Origin: Hahella sp. HNIBRBA332
GTDB taxonomy: Bacteria > Pseudomonadota > Gammaproteobacteria > Pseudomonadales > Oleiphilaceae
DNA length: 64,000 bases
Reading direction: 5' to 3'
Assembly: GCF_030719035.1 (NCBI RefSeq)
Contig: NZ_CP132203.1
Coordinates: forward strand, 5,722,501-5,786,500
Shown here: positions 27,295-35,861 of the stretch, piece by piece
Layout: the number at the start of each line of letters is the position of its first letter
Position numbering within the stretch: the stretch's first letter is position 1
The notes under the pieces: model-generated
Databases searched by the model: none
What the model was told of the DNA's origin: nothing
Seen by the model: the letters and a program-made list of their open reading frames with translations, nothing else
Made by a program: the position numbers and the translations under genes

Positions 27295-28170
27295 ATGAAA
27301 AAACGAGGTCTAGGCGATCGCGGACTGAACGCACTGTTGGCTGGGTCGCGCACACGCACTAATGAGGAAGAGGAAAACGTCAAACAAGATGGCGTTTTAA
27401 AAATGCTTCCAGTCGAGCTGATCCAGCGTGGGCAATATCAACCTCGTCGGGACATGGACCCCGAGTCGCTGGAGGAACTGGCGCAATCTATCCGTCAACA
27501 AGGCGTCATGCAGCCTATCGTCGTTCGTGAAATTGCACAGAACCGCTATGAAATTATCGCCGGCGAGCGCCGTTGGCGCGCCACTCAGATCGCTGGAAAA
27601 GACAAGATTCCCGTTATAATCCGCGATGTTCCCGATGAAGCTGCGATTGCAATGGCGCTGATTGAGAACATTCAAAGGGAAAACCTTAACCCCATAGAAG
27701 AAGCCATGGCGTTACAGCGCCTGCAGGATGAGTTTGGCCTGAATCAATCCCAGGTGGCGGAAGCTGTTGGCAAGTCCCGCCCTGCGATAGCAAATCTGTT
27801 ACGCCTTCTTGCTCTTCATGTCGACGTCAAAACCATGTTAGAGCGCGGCGATATGGAAATGGGGCACGCCAGAGCACTGTTGCCCTTGGATGAACCGACG
27901 CAGCTGGCTGCTGCGAACGCTATTGTCGAGAAAGGTCTGTCAGTCAGACAAACAGAAGCGCTGGTGAGAAAGCTATTGCAGGAAAAGGAAAATCCGAAAG
28001 AAAAAATAAAGAAAGCTCTGGATGCGGATGTCCGCAAACTACAGGAAAGTCTGGCGGAAAAGCTGGGTTCACCGGTCACTATCGACTACAACAGCAAAGG
28101 CAAGGGCAAGCTAGTCATTAAATACAGCTCGTTGGACGAGCTGGACGGTATTCTTGCTCATATTCAATAA
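27295..28170 (+). CDS. parB: Chromosome partitioning protein ParB (Spo0J)
   Basis: ParB binds parS and spreads as a CTP-dependent clamp. The 291-residue protein has the N-terminal 'KKRGLGDRGLNALL' ParA-contact peptide and the CTPase core 'GERRWRA' with 'ENIQRENLNPIEEA'. The central helix-turn-helix reads 'LNQSQVAEAVGKSRPAIANLLRLL'. A C-terminal dimerisation segment ends at 'SSLDELDGILAHIQ'. It is 29 nt after parA. Confidence 0.97.
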   Translation: MKKRGLGDRGLNALLAGSRTRTNEEEENVKQDGVLKMLPVELIQRGQYQPRRDMDPESLEELAQSIRQQGVMQPIVVREIAQNRYEIIAGERRWRATQIAGKDKIPVIIRDVPDEAAIAMALIENIQRENLNPIEEAMALQRLQDEFGLNQSQVAEAVGKSRPAIANLLRLLALHVDVKTMLERGDMEMGHARALLPLDEPTQLAAANAIVEKGLSVRQTEALVRKLLQEKENPKEKIKKALDADVRKLQESLAEKLGSPVTIDYNSKGKGKLVIKYSSLDELDGILAHIQ

Positions 28171-28520
28171 GGCCTTTTTCTGTCTTTACGCCGATATGTC
28201 CGAGTAAAAGCCGTATCGGCGCTTCTCTCCCCTTGATTCAATTTATTTGGCCTGAGTCATTAATAACTACATAACGTATGCAGCGTATAGAAATAATCCA
28301 ACCACTATATTTGGCGCCTTCAATTTGAATAAAGCATATTTGGCACCAAATATTGATTTCGTTAAAATTTTTTAATGTCTTTATGTGTATGGAAATTATA
28401 CAGTTTCGCTTTCATGGCGGTTGAATGCGTTACATCGACACAATATAATCACCTGCGCCTAAAGCTACGGGTCTCTGTAGTGCGAGGGCGGGGGTAACAA
28501 GAATTAGGCAGAAACGTGAT
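28171..28520. promoter_or_regulatory. Promoter region of the ATP synthase operon with palindromic sites
   Basis: The gap between parB and atpI has no gene but shows two structures. CGCCGATA (28189-28196) pairs with TATCGGCG (28214-28221) just after parB, giving a weak hairpin without a T tract. ATATTTGG-CA-CCAAATAT (28336-28353) is a perfect 18-bp palindrome, with a related half-site ATATTTGGCGCC at 28307-28318. The latter looks like an operator. No regulator is identified. Confidence 0.5.
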
Positions 28521-28916
28521 TTGAATAGTGCAGCTCGCTCGCTTATTAAGCGGCCGCCGGTCTTTAGGATTGTGGGATTACAATTAATAGCCACGGTCCT
28601 CATATCTTTAATCGCGTGGAGATGGAGCAGCGTGCATGCGTACTCGGCTTTGGTCGGGGGACTGATTTGCGCTGTCCCAAACATGTATTTCGCCCACCGC
28701 GCCTTTCTCTATCAAGGGGCTCAAGCAGCCAGGCAAATCGTACAATCTATTTATAAAGCAGAGGCGGTTAAGCTCGGATTAACGGCCATTTTTTTTGGCC
28801 TGGCTTTTAAGTTTATCCAGCCTTTGGAGCCGGCAAGTTTATTTCTGGCTTTTCTAGGTGTGCAGTCAGTGCATTGGTTCGCGCCGCTGATTGTCGGAAG
28901 GCGGCAGCGTAAATAA
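28521..28916 (+). CDS. atpI: ATP synthase subunit I
   Basis: AtpI is a small membrane protein at the head of atp operons, thought to help assemble the c-ring. The 131-residue product has four hydrophobic segments and the family feel of 'SALVGGLICAVPNMYFAHRAF' and 'AEAVKLGLTAIFFGLAF'. The best start is TTG at 28521; no good ATG exists upstream in frame, so the start is uncertain. It is 29 nt before atpB. Confidence 0.82.
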   Translation: MNSAARSLIKRPPVFRIVGLQLIATVLISLIAWRWSSVHAYSALVGGLICAVPNMYFAHRAFLYQGAQAARQIVQSIYKAEAVKLGLTAIFFGLAFKFIQPLEPASLFLAFLGVQSVHWFAPLIVGRRQRK

Positions 28917-28945
28917 CAATTGCAACAATCGATTAAGAGTGAAAC

Positions 28946-29776
28946 ATGGCAGGCGAAAATCCTACAGCGTCGGAGTACATTCAGCACCATCTTCAAAACC
29001 TGACCTTTGGTAACCACCCAGAGCATGGCTGGAGTTTTGCGCACACTGCGCAGGAAGCCAAAGAAATGGGGTTCTGGGCCGTCCATGTTGACAGTCTGGG
29101 TTGGTCTATCGCCTTGGGCGCTTTATTTGTCTGGTTATTCCGCAAAGCCGCGGTGAAAGCAACCAGTGGCGTGCCGAGCGGACTGCAGAACTTTGTTGAA
29201 ATTATGGTCGACTTTGTCGACAAGAGCGTAAAGGAAACCTTCCACGGCAAAAACGCTGTCATCGCTCCTTTAGCGTTGACTATTTTCTGCTGGATCTTCC
29301 TGATGAACCTGATGGACTTGGTTCCTGTAGACTTTCTGCCAAGACTGTTCCAAGTCATAACCGGCAATGATCATGCTTACTTTAAAGTCGTTCCCACCAC
29401 TGACGTCAATGTGACTTTGGGAATGTCGTTGTCCGTTTTCTTCCTGATCATTTATTACAGTATAAAAGTCAAAGGCGTGGGCGGCTTCCTAGGCGAACTG
29501 ACCCTGCAGCCATTCGGTAAGTGGATGCTGCCATTCAACCTGCTCCTGGAAGGCGTGGGCTTGATCGCCAAACCTATTTCTCTTGCGCTGCGTCTATTCG
29601 GTAACCTGTACGCAGGCGAGCTGCTCTTCATCCTGATAGCGTTGATGCCATTGTGGGCGCAATGGGTGCTGTCGGTGCCCTGGGCGATTTTCCACATTTT
29701 GGTTATTGTGCTGCAGGCGTTCATATTCATGATGCTGACCATCGTGTATCTGAGCATGGCGCATGAAGATCATTAA
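28946..29776 (+). CDS. atpB: ATP synthase F0 subunit a
   Basis: Subunit a forms the proton half-channels beside the c-ring. The 276-residue membrane protein has the conserved 'KPISLALRLFGNLYAGELLFILIA', which contains the essential arginine, and 'PLALTIFCWIFLMNLMDLVPVDFLP'. The gammaproteobacterial N terminus with an extra periplasmic segment is present. Position and spacing are those of the classic operon. Confidence 0.97.
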   Translation: MAGENPTASEYIQHHLQNLTFGNHPEHGWSFAHTAQEAKEMGFWAVHVDSLGWSIALGALFVWLFRKAAVKATSGVPSGLQNFVEIMVDFVDKSVKETFHGKNAVIAPLALTIFCWIFLMNLMDLVPVDFLPRLFQVITGNDHAYFKVVPTTDVNVTLGMSLSVFFLIIYYSIKVKGVGGFLGELTLQPFGKWMLPFNLLLEGVGLIAKPISLALRLFGNLYAGELLFILIALMPLWAQWVLSVPWAIFHILVIVLQAFIFMMLTIVYLSMAHEDH

Positions 29777-29845
29777 GAAGTAGAAATTTCCATCAAAACT
29801 AAAAACTTTCTATCCACTAACTAACTGATAAATTTAGGAGAGACA

Positions 29846-30100
29846 ATGGAAACTGTAGTTGGTATGACCGCGATTGCTGTAGCTCTTTTGATCGGCATGG
29901 GCGCGTTAGGTACTGCGATTGGTTTCGGATTGCTGGGCGGTAAATTTTTGGAAGGCGCTGCGCGTCAACCTGAAATGGTGCCCATGCTGCAGGTTAAAAT
30001 GTTCATCGTGGCCGGTCTGCTTGACGCCGTAACCATGATCGGCGTTGGTATCGCTCTGTTCTTCACTTTCGCTAACCCGTTCATTGCTTTGGTTCAGTAA
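29846..30100 (+). CDS. atpE: ATP synthase F0 subunit c
   Basis: Subunit c is the proteolipid of the rotor ring. The 84-residue hairpin has two hydrophobic helices joined by the polar loop 'ARQPEM'. The ion-binding carboxylate is Asp60 in 'AGLLDAVTMIGVG'. The residues around it resemble proton-type rather than sodium-type rings. A good AGGAGA ribosome site precedes the ATG. Confidence 0.97.
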   Translation: METVVGMTAIAVALLIGMGALGTAIGFGLLGGKFLEGAARQPEMVPMLQVKMFIVAGLLDAVTMIGVGIALFFTFANPFIALVQ

Positions 30101-30157
30101 TTACACCTTTTAGGCAAACGAGTCATTTTATTCGACTGATAAGCGAGGGGTGTCAAC

Positions 30158-30628
30158 GTGAACATCAACCTGACAATGATAGGGCAGGCGATTGCTTTCT
30201 TTATCTTTGTCGTATTCTGCATGAAGTATGTATGGCCGCCGGTCATACAGGCTCTGCGGGAACGCGAGAAAAAGATTGCCGATGGTTTGCAGGCTGCTGA
30301 GCACGCGCAAAAGGATCTTGAGCTAGCCCAAGAAAAAGTTGCCAAGCAGTTGCGTGAAGCCAAACAGCAAGCGGCTGAAATTATTGAACAAGCCAACAAG
30401 CGCGCCAATCAAATGCTGGAAGAAGCAAAAGATCAGGCGCGTACTGAAGGCGAACGTTTGATCACCGCAGCCAAAGCTGAAATCGACCAGGAAAAGAACC
30501 GTGCTAAGGAATCGCTGCGTGCTGAAGTCGCTGCGCTGGCGTTGGCGGGTGCTGAGAAGATCCTGGAAACCTCTGTGGACGCAGGTGCGCACAGCAACAT
30601 GCTAGATAAACTAGCTGCGGAACTTTAA
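30158..30628 (+). CDS. atpF: ATP synthase F0 subunit b
   Basis: Subunit b is the peripheral stalk linking F0 to F1. The 156-residue protein has one N-terminal membrane helix ('NLTMIGQAIAFFIFVVFCMKYVWPPV') and a long charged coiled coil rich in Ala, Gln, Glu and Lys. The start is GTG, with GAGGGG at 30145-30150. Confidence 0.96.
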   Translation: MNINLTMIGQAIAFFIFVVFCMKYVWPPVIQALREREKKIADGLQAAEHAQKDLELAQEKVAKQLREAKQQAAEIIEQANKRANQMLEEAKDQARTEGERLITAAKAEIDQEKNRAKESLRAEVAALALAGAEKILETSVDAGAHSNMLDKLAAEL

Positions 30629-30640
30629 GAGGTTTGCATT

Positions 30641-31177
30641 ATGGCGGAAAGCACTACACTCGCCCGGCCATATGCGAAAGCGGCCTTTGAATTAGCTCGG
30701 GACGCGGGTCAATTGTCGGAATGGTCAGCGTTATTAGCGCTGACCGCCGCTGTTGCTGAAGACAGCAATATGCACAAGGTGTTAAAACACCCAGCATTGA
30801 CCAGCGCTCAGAAAGGCCAGACGTTCCTTGACGTTTGCGAAGGCAAACTCAATGAAGCGGGAGCTAACTTTGTTAGAGTTCTCGCTGAAAACAATCGTCT
30901 GGTCCTGCTGCCGGAAATCGCGGCACTGTTCGAGCAGTTAAAGGCGCAGCAAGAAGCCACAATCGAAGTCACTATTGAGAGCGCATTCGAAATGAATGGC
31001 GAGCAGGAAAACAAGCTTGCTCAGGCTCTGCAAAAGAAACTATCTCGCAACGTCAATTTGCGCTCCCAGCTTAATAAAGAGCTGATCGGGGGCATCGTCG
31101 TGCGCGCGGGTGACTTGGTGATTGACGCGTCCGTACGCGGTCGCTTGGCTAAGCTGGCCGAGGCAGTGAATTCCTGA
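30641..31177 (+). CDS. atpH: ATP synthase F1 subunit delta
   Basis: Delta caps F1 and joins it to the b stalk. The 178-residue protein shows 'TLARPYAKAAFELARDAGQL' at the N terminus and the C-terminal 'LNKELIGGIVVRAGDLVIDASVRGRLAKLA' typical of the OSCP/delta family. Confidence 0.96.
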   Translation: MAESTTLARPYAKAAFELARDAGQLSEWSALLALTAAVAEDSNMHKVLKHPALTSAQKGQTFLDVCEGKLNEAGANFVRVLAENNRLVLLPEIAALFEQLKAQQEATIEVTIESAFEMNGEQENKLAQALQKKLSRNVNLRSQLNKELIGGIVVRAGDLVIDASVRGRLAKLAEAVNS

Positions 31178-31238
31178 ACTGGCGCCTGCGGCTGAATTTC
31201 CGCAGAAAGGTAACTGAAGGGTTTTTGAGGATAAAGGC

Positions 31239-32783
31239 ATGCAGCAACTGAATCCATCTGAGATCAGTGAAATCATCAAGAAGCGCATTGAGAAGCTGGA
31301 TATTTCTTCTGAAGCGAAAACAGAAGGCACTATCGTAAGCGTTTCTGATGGTATCGTACTGATCCATGGTCTTGCCGACGTAATGTACGGTGAGATGATT
31401 GAATTTGAAGGCGGCGTATACGGTCTGGCTCTTAACTTAGAGCGCGATTCCGTGGGCGCCGTTGTATTGGGCGACTACAAAGATTTAGCGGAAGGTCAAA
31501 AGGTAAGAGTAACCGGCCGTATCTTGGAAGTACCCGTAGGCGAACAACTGCTTGGTCGCGTCGTTGACGGACTGGGTAATCCGATTGACGGTAAAGGCGC
31601 TCTGGAAACGACTCTGACTGAGCCAGTCGAAAAAGTCGCTCCAGGCGTTATCGCCCGTAAATCCGTTGGTCAGCCGATGCAGACCGGTTATAAGTCCGTG
31701 GACACCATGGTGCCTATCGGTCGTGGTCAGCGTGAGTTGGTTATCGGTGACCGTCAGACAGGTAAGACTGCTCTGGCGATCGATGCGATCATCAACCAGA
31801 AAGGCACTGGCATTAAGTGTATCTATGTAGCGATCGGTCAGAAGCAATCTTCTATCGCTAACGTAGTGCGCAAGCTGGAAGAGCACGGCGCAATGGATCA
31901 CACCATCGTTGTAGCCGCCGGCGCTGCGGATCCTGCTTCCATGCAGTTCCTGGCGCCATACTCCGGCTGCACCATGGGTGAATACTTCCGCGATCGCGGC
32001 GAAGACGCACTGATCATTTATGACGACTTGACCAAGCAAGCCTGGGCGTATCGTCAGATCTCCCTGTTGCTGCGTCGTCCGCCCGGACGTGAAGCATACC
32101 CCGGTGACGTATTCTACCTGCACTCCCGTTTGTTGGAGCGTGCGTCCCGCGTTAACGAGGAATACGTTGAAAAGTACACCAACGGCGAAGTGAAAGGCAA
32201 AACCGGTTCTTTGACCGCTCTGCCTATCATCGAAACTCAAGCCGGTGACGTATCTGCGTTCGTTCCTACTAACGTAATTTCTATTACTGACGGCCAGATC
32301 TTCCTTGAGACAAGCCTGTTCAATGCGGGTATCCGTCCTGCGATGAACGCCGGTATCTCTGTATCCCGGGTAGGTGGCGCCGCACAGACCAAGATCATGA
32401 AAAAGCTGGGTGGCGGTATCCGTCTGGCTCTGGCTCAGTATCGTGAACTGGCTGCGTTCGCACAGTTCGCTTCCGACCTTGACGAAGCGACTCGTAAGCA
32501 GCTGGAGCACGGTCAGCGTGTTACCGAACTGATGAAGCAAAAGCAGTTCGCTCCGATGACCGTTGCAGAAATGGGCTTGGTTCTGTTCGCTGCAAACGAA
32601 GGTTTCCTGGACGATGTCGACGCCAAGAAAGTAGTTCCCTTCGAAGCGGCTCTGCTTTCTTACGCCAAGAGCGAATTCGGCGATCTTCTGGCGAAGATCA
32701 ACGAAGCAGGCGATTACAACGACGAAATCGCCGCCGGCCTGAAATCTTGTATCGAGAAGTTCAAATCCACTCAAACCTGGTAA
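31239..32783 (+). CDS. atpA: ATP synthase F1 subunit alpha
   Basis: Alpha is the non-catalytic nucleotide-binding subunit. The 514-residue protein has the P-loop 'GDRQTGKT', the membrane-surface 'GRVVDGLGNPIDGKG', and the arginine-finger region 'ISVSRVGGAAQ'. Length and sequence are standard. Confidence 0.98.
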   Translation: MQQLNPSEISEIIKKRIEKLDISSEAKTEGTIVSVSDGIVLIHGLADVMYGEMIEFEGGVYGLALNLERDSVGAVVLGDYKDLAEGQKVRVTGRILEVPVGEQLLGRVVDGLGNPIDGKGALETTLTEPVEKVAPGVIARKSVGQPMQTGYKSVDTMVPIGRGQRELVIGDRQTGKTALAIDAIINQKGTGIKCIYVAIGQKQSSIANVVRKLEEHGAMDHTIVVAAGAADPASMQFLAPYSGCTMGEYFRDRGEDALIIYDDLTKQAWAYRQISLLLRRPPGREAYPGDVFYLHSRLLERASRVNEEYVEKYTNGEVKGKTGSLTALPIIETQAGDVSAFVPTNVISITDGQIFLETSLFNAGIRPAMNAGISVSRVGGAAQTKIMKKLGGGIRLALAQYRELAAFAQFASDLDEATRKQLEHGQRVTELMKQKQFAPMTVAEMGLVLFAANEGFLDDVDAKKVVPFEAALLSYAKSEFGDLLAKINEAGDYNDEIAAGLKSCIEKFKSTQTW

Positions 32784-32858
32784 TGAACTTCTAACCGTCG
32801 CCGCTTTTGCGGCGACTGGTTGTTCAACAGGTTCAGGATTAACGAAAGGCAGGTAAAT

Positions 32859-33722
32859 ATGGCCGTCGGAAAAGAGATTAAAACCCAAATCGCAAGTATC
32901 AAGAGCACGCAGAAAATTACCAGCGCGATGCAGCTCGTCGCCGCTAGTAAGATGCGTAAGGCTCAACAGCGAATGGCGGCGGGTCGGCCTTATGCTGATC
33001 GCATACGCAGCGTCATAAGCCATATCGCTACTGCGAATCCAGAATATCGACATCTGTATCTGCAAGAACGCGAAGCTAAAAGAATCGGCTATATCGTGGT
33101 CTCAACTGACCGCGGACTCTGTGGCGGTTTGAACGTTAACGCTTTCCGCGAAATGATGCGCTCCATGAAAGAATGGCGCGATAAAGGCGCGGAAGTCGAT
33201 TTGTGCGCAGTGGGGCAAAAAGCAATCAGCTTTTTCCGCAACTACGGCGGTAACGTTGTCGCTGCATTGAGCCACTTGGGGGATGAACCATCCCTTACCA
33301 AGATCGTGGGCTCCGTAAAGGTCATGCTGGACGCATATGCTGAAGGCAAGATCGACCGTTTGTACCTGGTCCATAACCGCTTCGTAAACACCATGACGCA
33401 GAAGCCTACCGTGGCGCAGCTGTTGCCTCTTCCCCCTGCGGAAGATGATGAAATGATACGTCGCCATTGGGATTACATTTACGAGCCTGACGCTAAAGGC
33501 TTGTTGGACGGGTTGCTAACCCGTTTCATTGAGTCTCAGGTATACCAAGCTGTTGTGGAGAATAACGCCTGTGAGCAGGCCGCGCGGATGATCGCAATGA
33601 AGAGCGCGACCGACAACGCTGGCGGAATCATCAACGAGCTGGAGTTGGCGTACAACAAAGCTCGTCAGGCGGCGATCACTCAAGAGATCTCTGAGATTGT
33701 GAGTGGCGCAGCGGCGGTATAG
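32859..33722 (+). CDS. atpG: ATP synthase F1 subunit gamma
   Basis: Gamma is the central rotating shaft. It starts at ATG 32859 (MAVGKEIKTQIASIKSTQKITSAMQLVAASKM) behind AGGCAGG, giving 287 residues. An in-frame extension to 32820 is not part of the family and is rejected. The C-terminal helix 'NKARQAAITQEISEIVSGAAAV' is complete. Confidence 0.97.
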   Translation: MAVGKEIKTQIASIKSTQKITSAMQLVAASKMRKAQQRMAAGRPYADRIRSVISHIATANPEYRHLYLQEREAKRIGYIVVSTDRGLCGGLNVNAFREMMRSMKEWRDKGAEVDLCAVGQKAISFFRNYGGNVVAALSHLGDEPSLTKIVGSVKVMLDAYAEGKIDRLYLVHNRFVNTMTQKPTVAQLLPLPPAEDDEMIRRHWDYIYEPDAKGLLDGLLTRFIESQVYQAVVENNACEQAARMIAMKSATDNAGGIINELELAYNKARQAAITQEISEIVSGAAAV

Positions 33723-33802
33723 GTTTCTTGGTATTTGGACGCGCCGCTTGAAAGGCGGCGGAGTCAGGCAGAACAGATTTAAGATTCAGTGAGGAACTGA
33801 CA

Positions 33803-35182
33803 ATGAGTAGCGGACAAATAGTGCAGATTATCGGGGCGGTTATCGACGTCGAATTTCCGCGCGATACAGTGCCCAAAGTCTATGATGCTTTAAAAGTTGA
33901 AGGCGGAGCCACAACACTGGAAGTTCAGCAGCAGCTGGGTGACGGTATCGTGCGCACCATCGCCATGGGAAGCACCGAGGGTCTACGCCGCGGTCTTCAA
34001 GTGGAAAACACCAACGCTCCTATCTCAGTACCAGTCGGAACCCAGACTCTGGGCCGTATCATGGATGTACTGGGTAACCCGATTGACGAAAAAGGTCCTA
34101 TCGGTGAAGAAGAGCGTATGCCCATTCACCGTACTGCTCCTGGTTATGCGGATCAGTCTTCCTCTCGCGACCTGTTGGAAACCGGCATCAAGGTTATCGA
34201 CTTGGTATGTCCTTTCGCGAAGGGCGGTAAAGTCGGCCTGTTCGGCGGCGCGGGCGTAGGTAAGACCGTAAACATGATGGAGCTGATCAACAACATCGCG
34301 AAAGAGCACTCTGGTCTTTCTGTATTCGCAGGTGTTGGTGAGCGGACTCGTGAAGGTAACGACTTCTACTACGAGATGGAAGAGTCCAAAGTACTGGACA
34401 AAGTAGCAATGGTTTACGGGCAGATGAATGAGCCGCCAGGAAACCGTCTGCGTGTTGCTTTGACTGGTCTGACCATGGCGGAGAAGTTCCGTGACGAAGG
34501 TCGTGACGTTCTGTTGTTCGTTGACAACATTTATCGTTACACCCTGGCGGGAACAGAAGTATCGGCTCTGCTGGGTCGTATGCCTTCCGCGGTAGGTTAT
34601 CAGCCGACTCTGGCTGAGGAAATGGGCGTTCTGCAGGAGCGTATCACTTCCACTAAAGTTGGCTCCATTACGTCCGTTCAGGCCGTATACGTACCTGCGG
34701 ATGACTTGACTGACCCCTCTCCAGCAACCACGTTCTCCCACTTGGATGCGACAGTTGTATTGAGCCGGGATATCGCCGCAAAAGGTATCTACCCTGCGAT
34801 TGACCCGCTGGACTCCACCAGTCGTCAGCTGGACCCGCTGGTTATCGGTCAGGAGCATTACGACGTGGCGCGCGGCGTACAGACCGTACTGCAGCGTTAC
34901 AAAGAGCTGAAAGACATTATTGCGATTCTGGGTATGGACGAGCTGTCTGAAGAAGACAAGCAGATTGTATCCCGTGCGCGTAAAATCGAGCGTTTCTTGT
35001 CTCAGCCTTTCCACGTTGCGGAAGTATTTACCGGCTCTCCGGGCAAATACGTGTCTCTGAAAGACACTATCCGCGGCTTTAAGGGTATTCTTGATGGCGA
35101 ATTCGACCACCTTCCAGAACAGGCGTTCTACATGGTAGGCGGTATCGATGAGGCAGTTGAGAAAGCCAAGAAGACTAAATAA
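33803..35182 (+). CDS. atpD: ATP synthase F1 subunit beta
   Basis: Beta is the catalytic subunit. The 459-residue protein has the P-loop 'GGAGVGKT', the catalytic glutamate in 'GERTREG', and 'LLFVDNIYRYTLAGTEVSALLGRMPSAVGYQPTL'. The usual sequence reads FIDNIFR/YRF; Tyr in place of Phe here is a mild variant. The DELSEED-type segment appears as MDELSEED. Confidence 0.98.
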   Translation: MSSGQIVQIIGAVIDVEFPRDTVPKVYDALKVEGGATTLEVQQQLGDGIVRTIAMGSTEGLRRGLQVENTNAPISVPVGTQTLGRIMDVLGNPIDEKGPIGEEERMPIHRTAPGYADQSSSRDLLETGIKVIDLVCPFAKGGKVGLFGGAGVGKTVNMMELINNIAKEHSGLSVFAGVGERTREGNDFYYEMEESKVLDKVAMVYGQMNEPPGNRLRVALTGLTMAEKFRDEGRDVLLFVDNIYRYTLAGTEVSALLGRMPSAVGYQPTLAEEMGVLQERITSTKVGSITSVQAVYVPADDLTDPSPATTFSHLDATVVLSRDIAAKGIYPAIDPLDSTSRQLDPLVIGQEHYDVARGVQTVLQRYKELKDIIAILGMDELSEEDKQIVSRARKIERFLSQPFHVAEVFTGSPGKYVSLKDTIRGFKGILDGEFDHLPEQAFYMVGGIDEAVEKAKKTK

Positions 35183-35210
35183 TATCCGAATAGGATAGAG
35201 GCCTAACCAA

Positions 35211-35636
35211 ATGGGTATAAGTGTGCATTGCGATATCGTTAGTGCGGAACAGGAGATCTTTTCTGGCTTGGTGGAGATGGTTATCGCCGCCGGCAGTGAA
35301 GGCGACCTGGGCATCACGCCGGGTCACACCCCCCTGCTAACTGCGCTAAACCCCGGTCCGGTTAGGATCATCAAGCAAGGCGGTGAAGAGGAAGTATTTT
35401 TCGTTACTGGCGGATTCCTCGAAGTACAGCCGAACATGGTGACCATCCTATCGGATAGCGCGCAACGTGCGGGCGATATGGACGAAGCCGCTGCTCTGGA
35501 AGCGAAGAAAGAAGCTGAGAAGGCCCTGGCCAATCGCGGCGGAGACTTCGAATACTCCAGAGCCGCATCGCAGCTGGCCGAAGCCGCTGCAAGGCTCCGC
35601 ACCATTCAGCAAATGCGTAATAAGTTGAAGCGCTAA
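35211..35636 (+). CDS. atpC: ATP synthase F1 subunit epsilon
   Basis: Epsilon is a rotor subunit and internal inhibitor of ATP hydrolysis. The 141-residue protein has the beta-sandwich 'CDIVSAEQEIFSGLVEMVIAAGSEGDLGITPGHTPLLT' and a two-helix C terminus. It is the last gene of the operon, 24 nt before a strong terminator. Confidence 0.96.
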   Translation: MGISVHCDIVSAEQEIFSGLVEMVIAAGSEGDLGITPGHTPLLTALNPGPVRIIKQGGEEEVFFVTGGFLEVQPNMVTILSDSAQRAGDMDEAAALEAKKEAEKALANRGGDFEYSRAASQLAEAAARLRTIQQMRNKLKR

Positions 35637-35659
35637 CAGCAAAGATTGCAAGATCGAAC

Positions 35660-35688
35660 AAGGGGAAGCACAGTCTTCCCCTTTTTTT
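35660..35688 (+). terminator. Intrinsic terminator of the ATP synthase operon
   Basis: AAGGGGAAG (35660-35668) and CTTCCCCTT (35675-35683) flank a six-nt loop and run into seven T. Confidence 0.92.
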
Positions 35689-35807
35689 GTATTTGAAGCC
35701 CGCTTAAGGGCTAAAACTTGGCGCCTGTGCGCAACTTTACTAGTCTATCTGGACGGCAGGAAATTTTTCTCCTAATCCCTTAAAGTGTCGATTAATACAA
35801 TTTCAAT

Positions 35808-35824
35808 TAACAGCCAAGCTGTTA
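35808..35824. promoter_or_regulatory. Palindrome in the glmU upstream region
   Basis: TAACAGC-CAA-GCTGTTA is a perfect inverted repeat 38 nt before the glmU start. It could be an operator or a leader hairpin. No regulator is identified. Confidence 0.3.
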
Positions 35825-35861
35825 CCGGTTTAATTACTTTATCCATTCTTCGGAGACCGAT

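Noticed and set aside
31485..33065. Long minus-strand frame (526 codons) opposite atpA and atpG
   Set aside because: It lies entirely antisense to well-conserved ATP synthase genes, has no known motif and reflects codon bias of the real genes.
34025..35317. Minus-strand frame (430 codons) opposite atpD
   Set aside because: Antisense shadow of the beta subunit gene, no recognisable protein.
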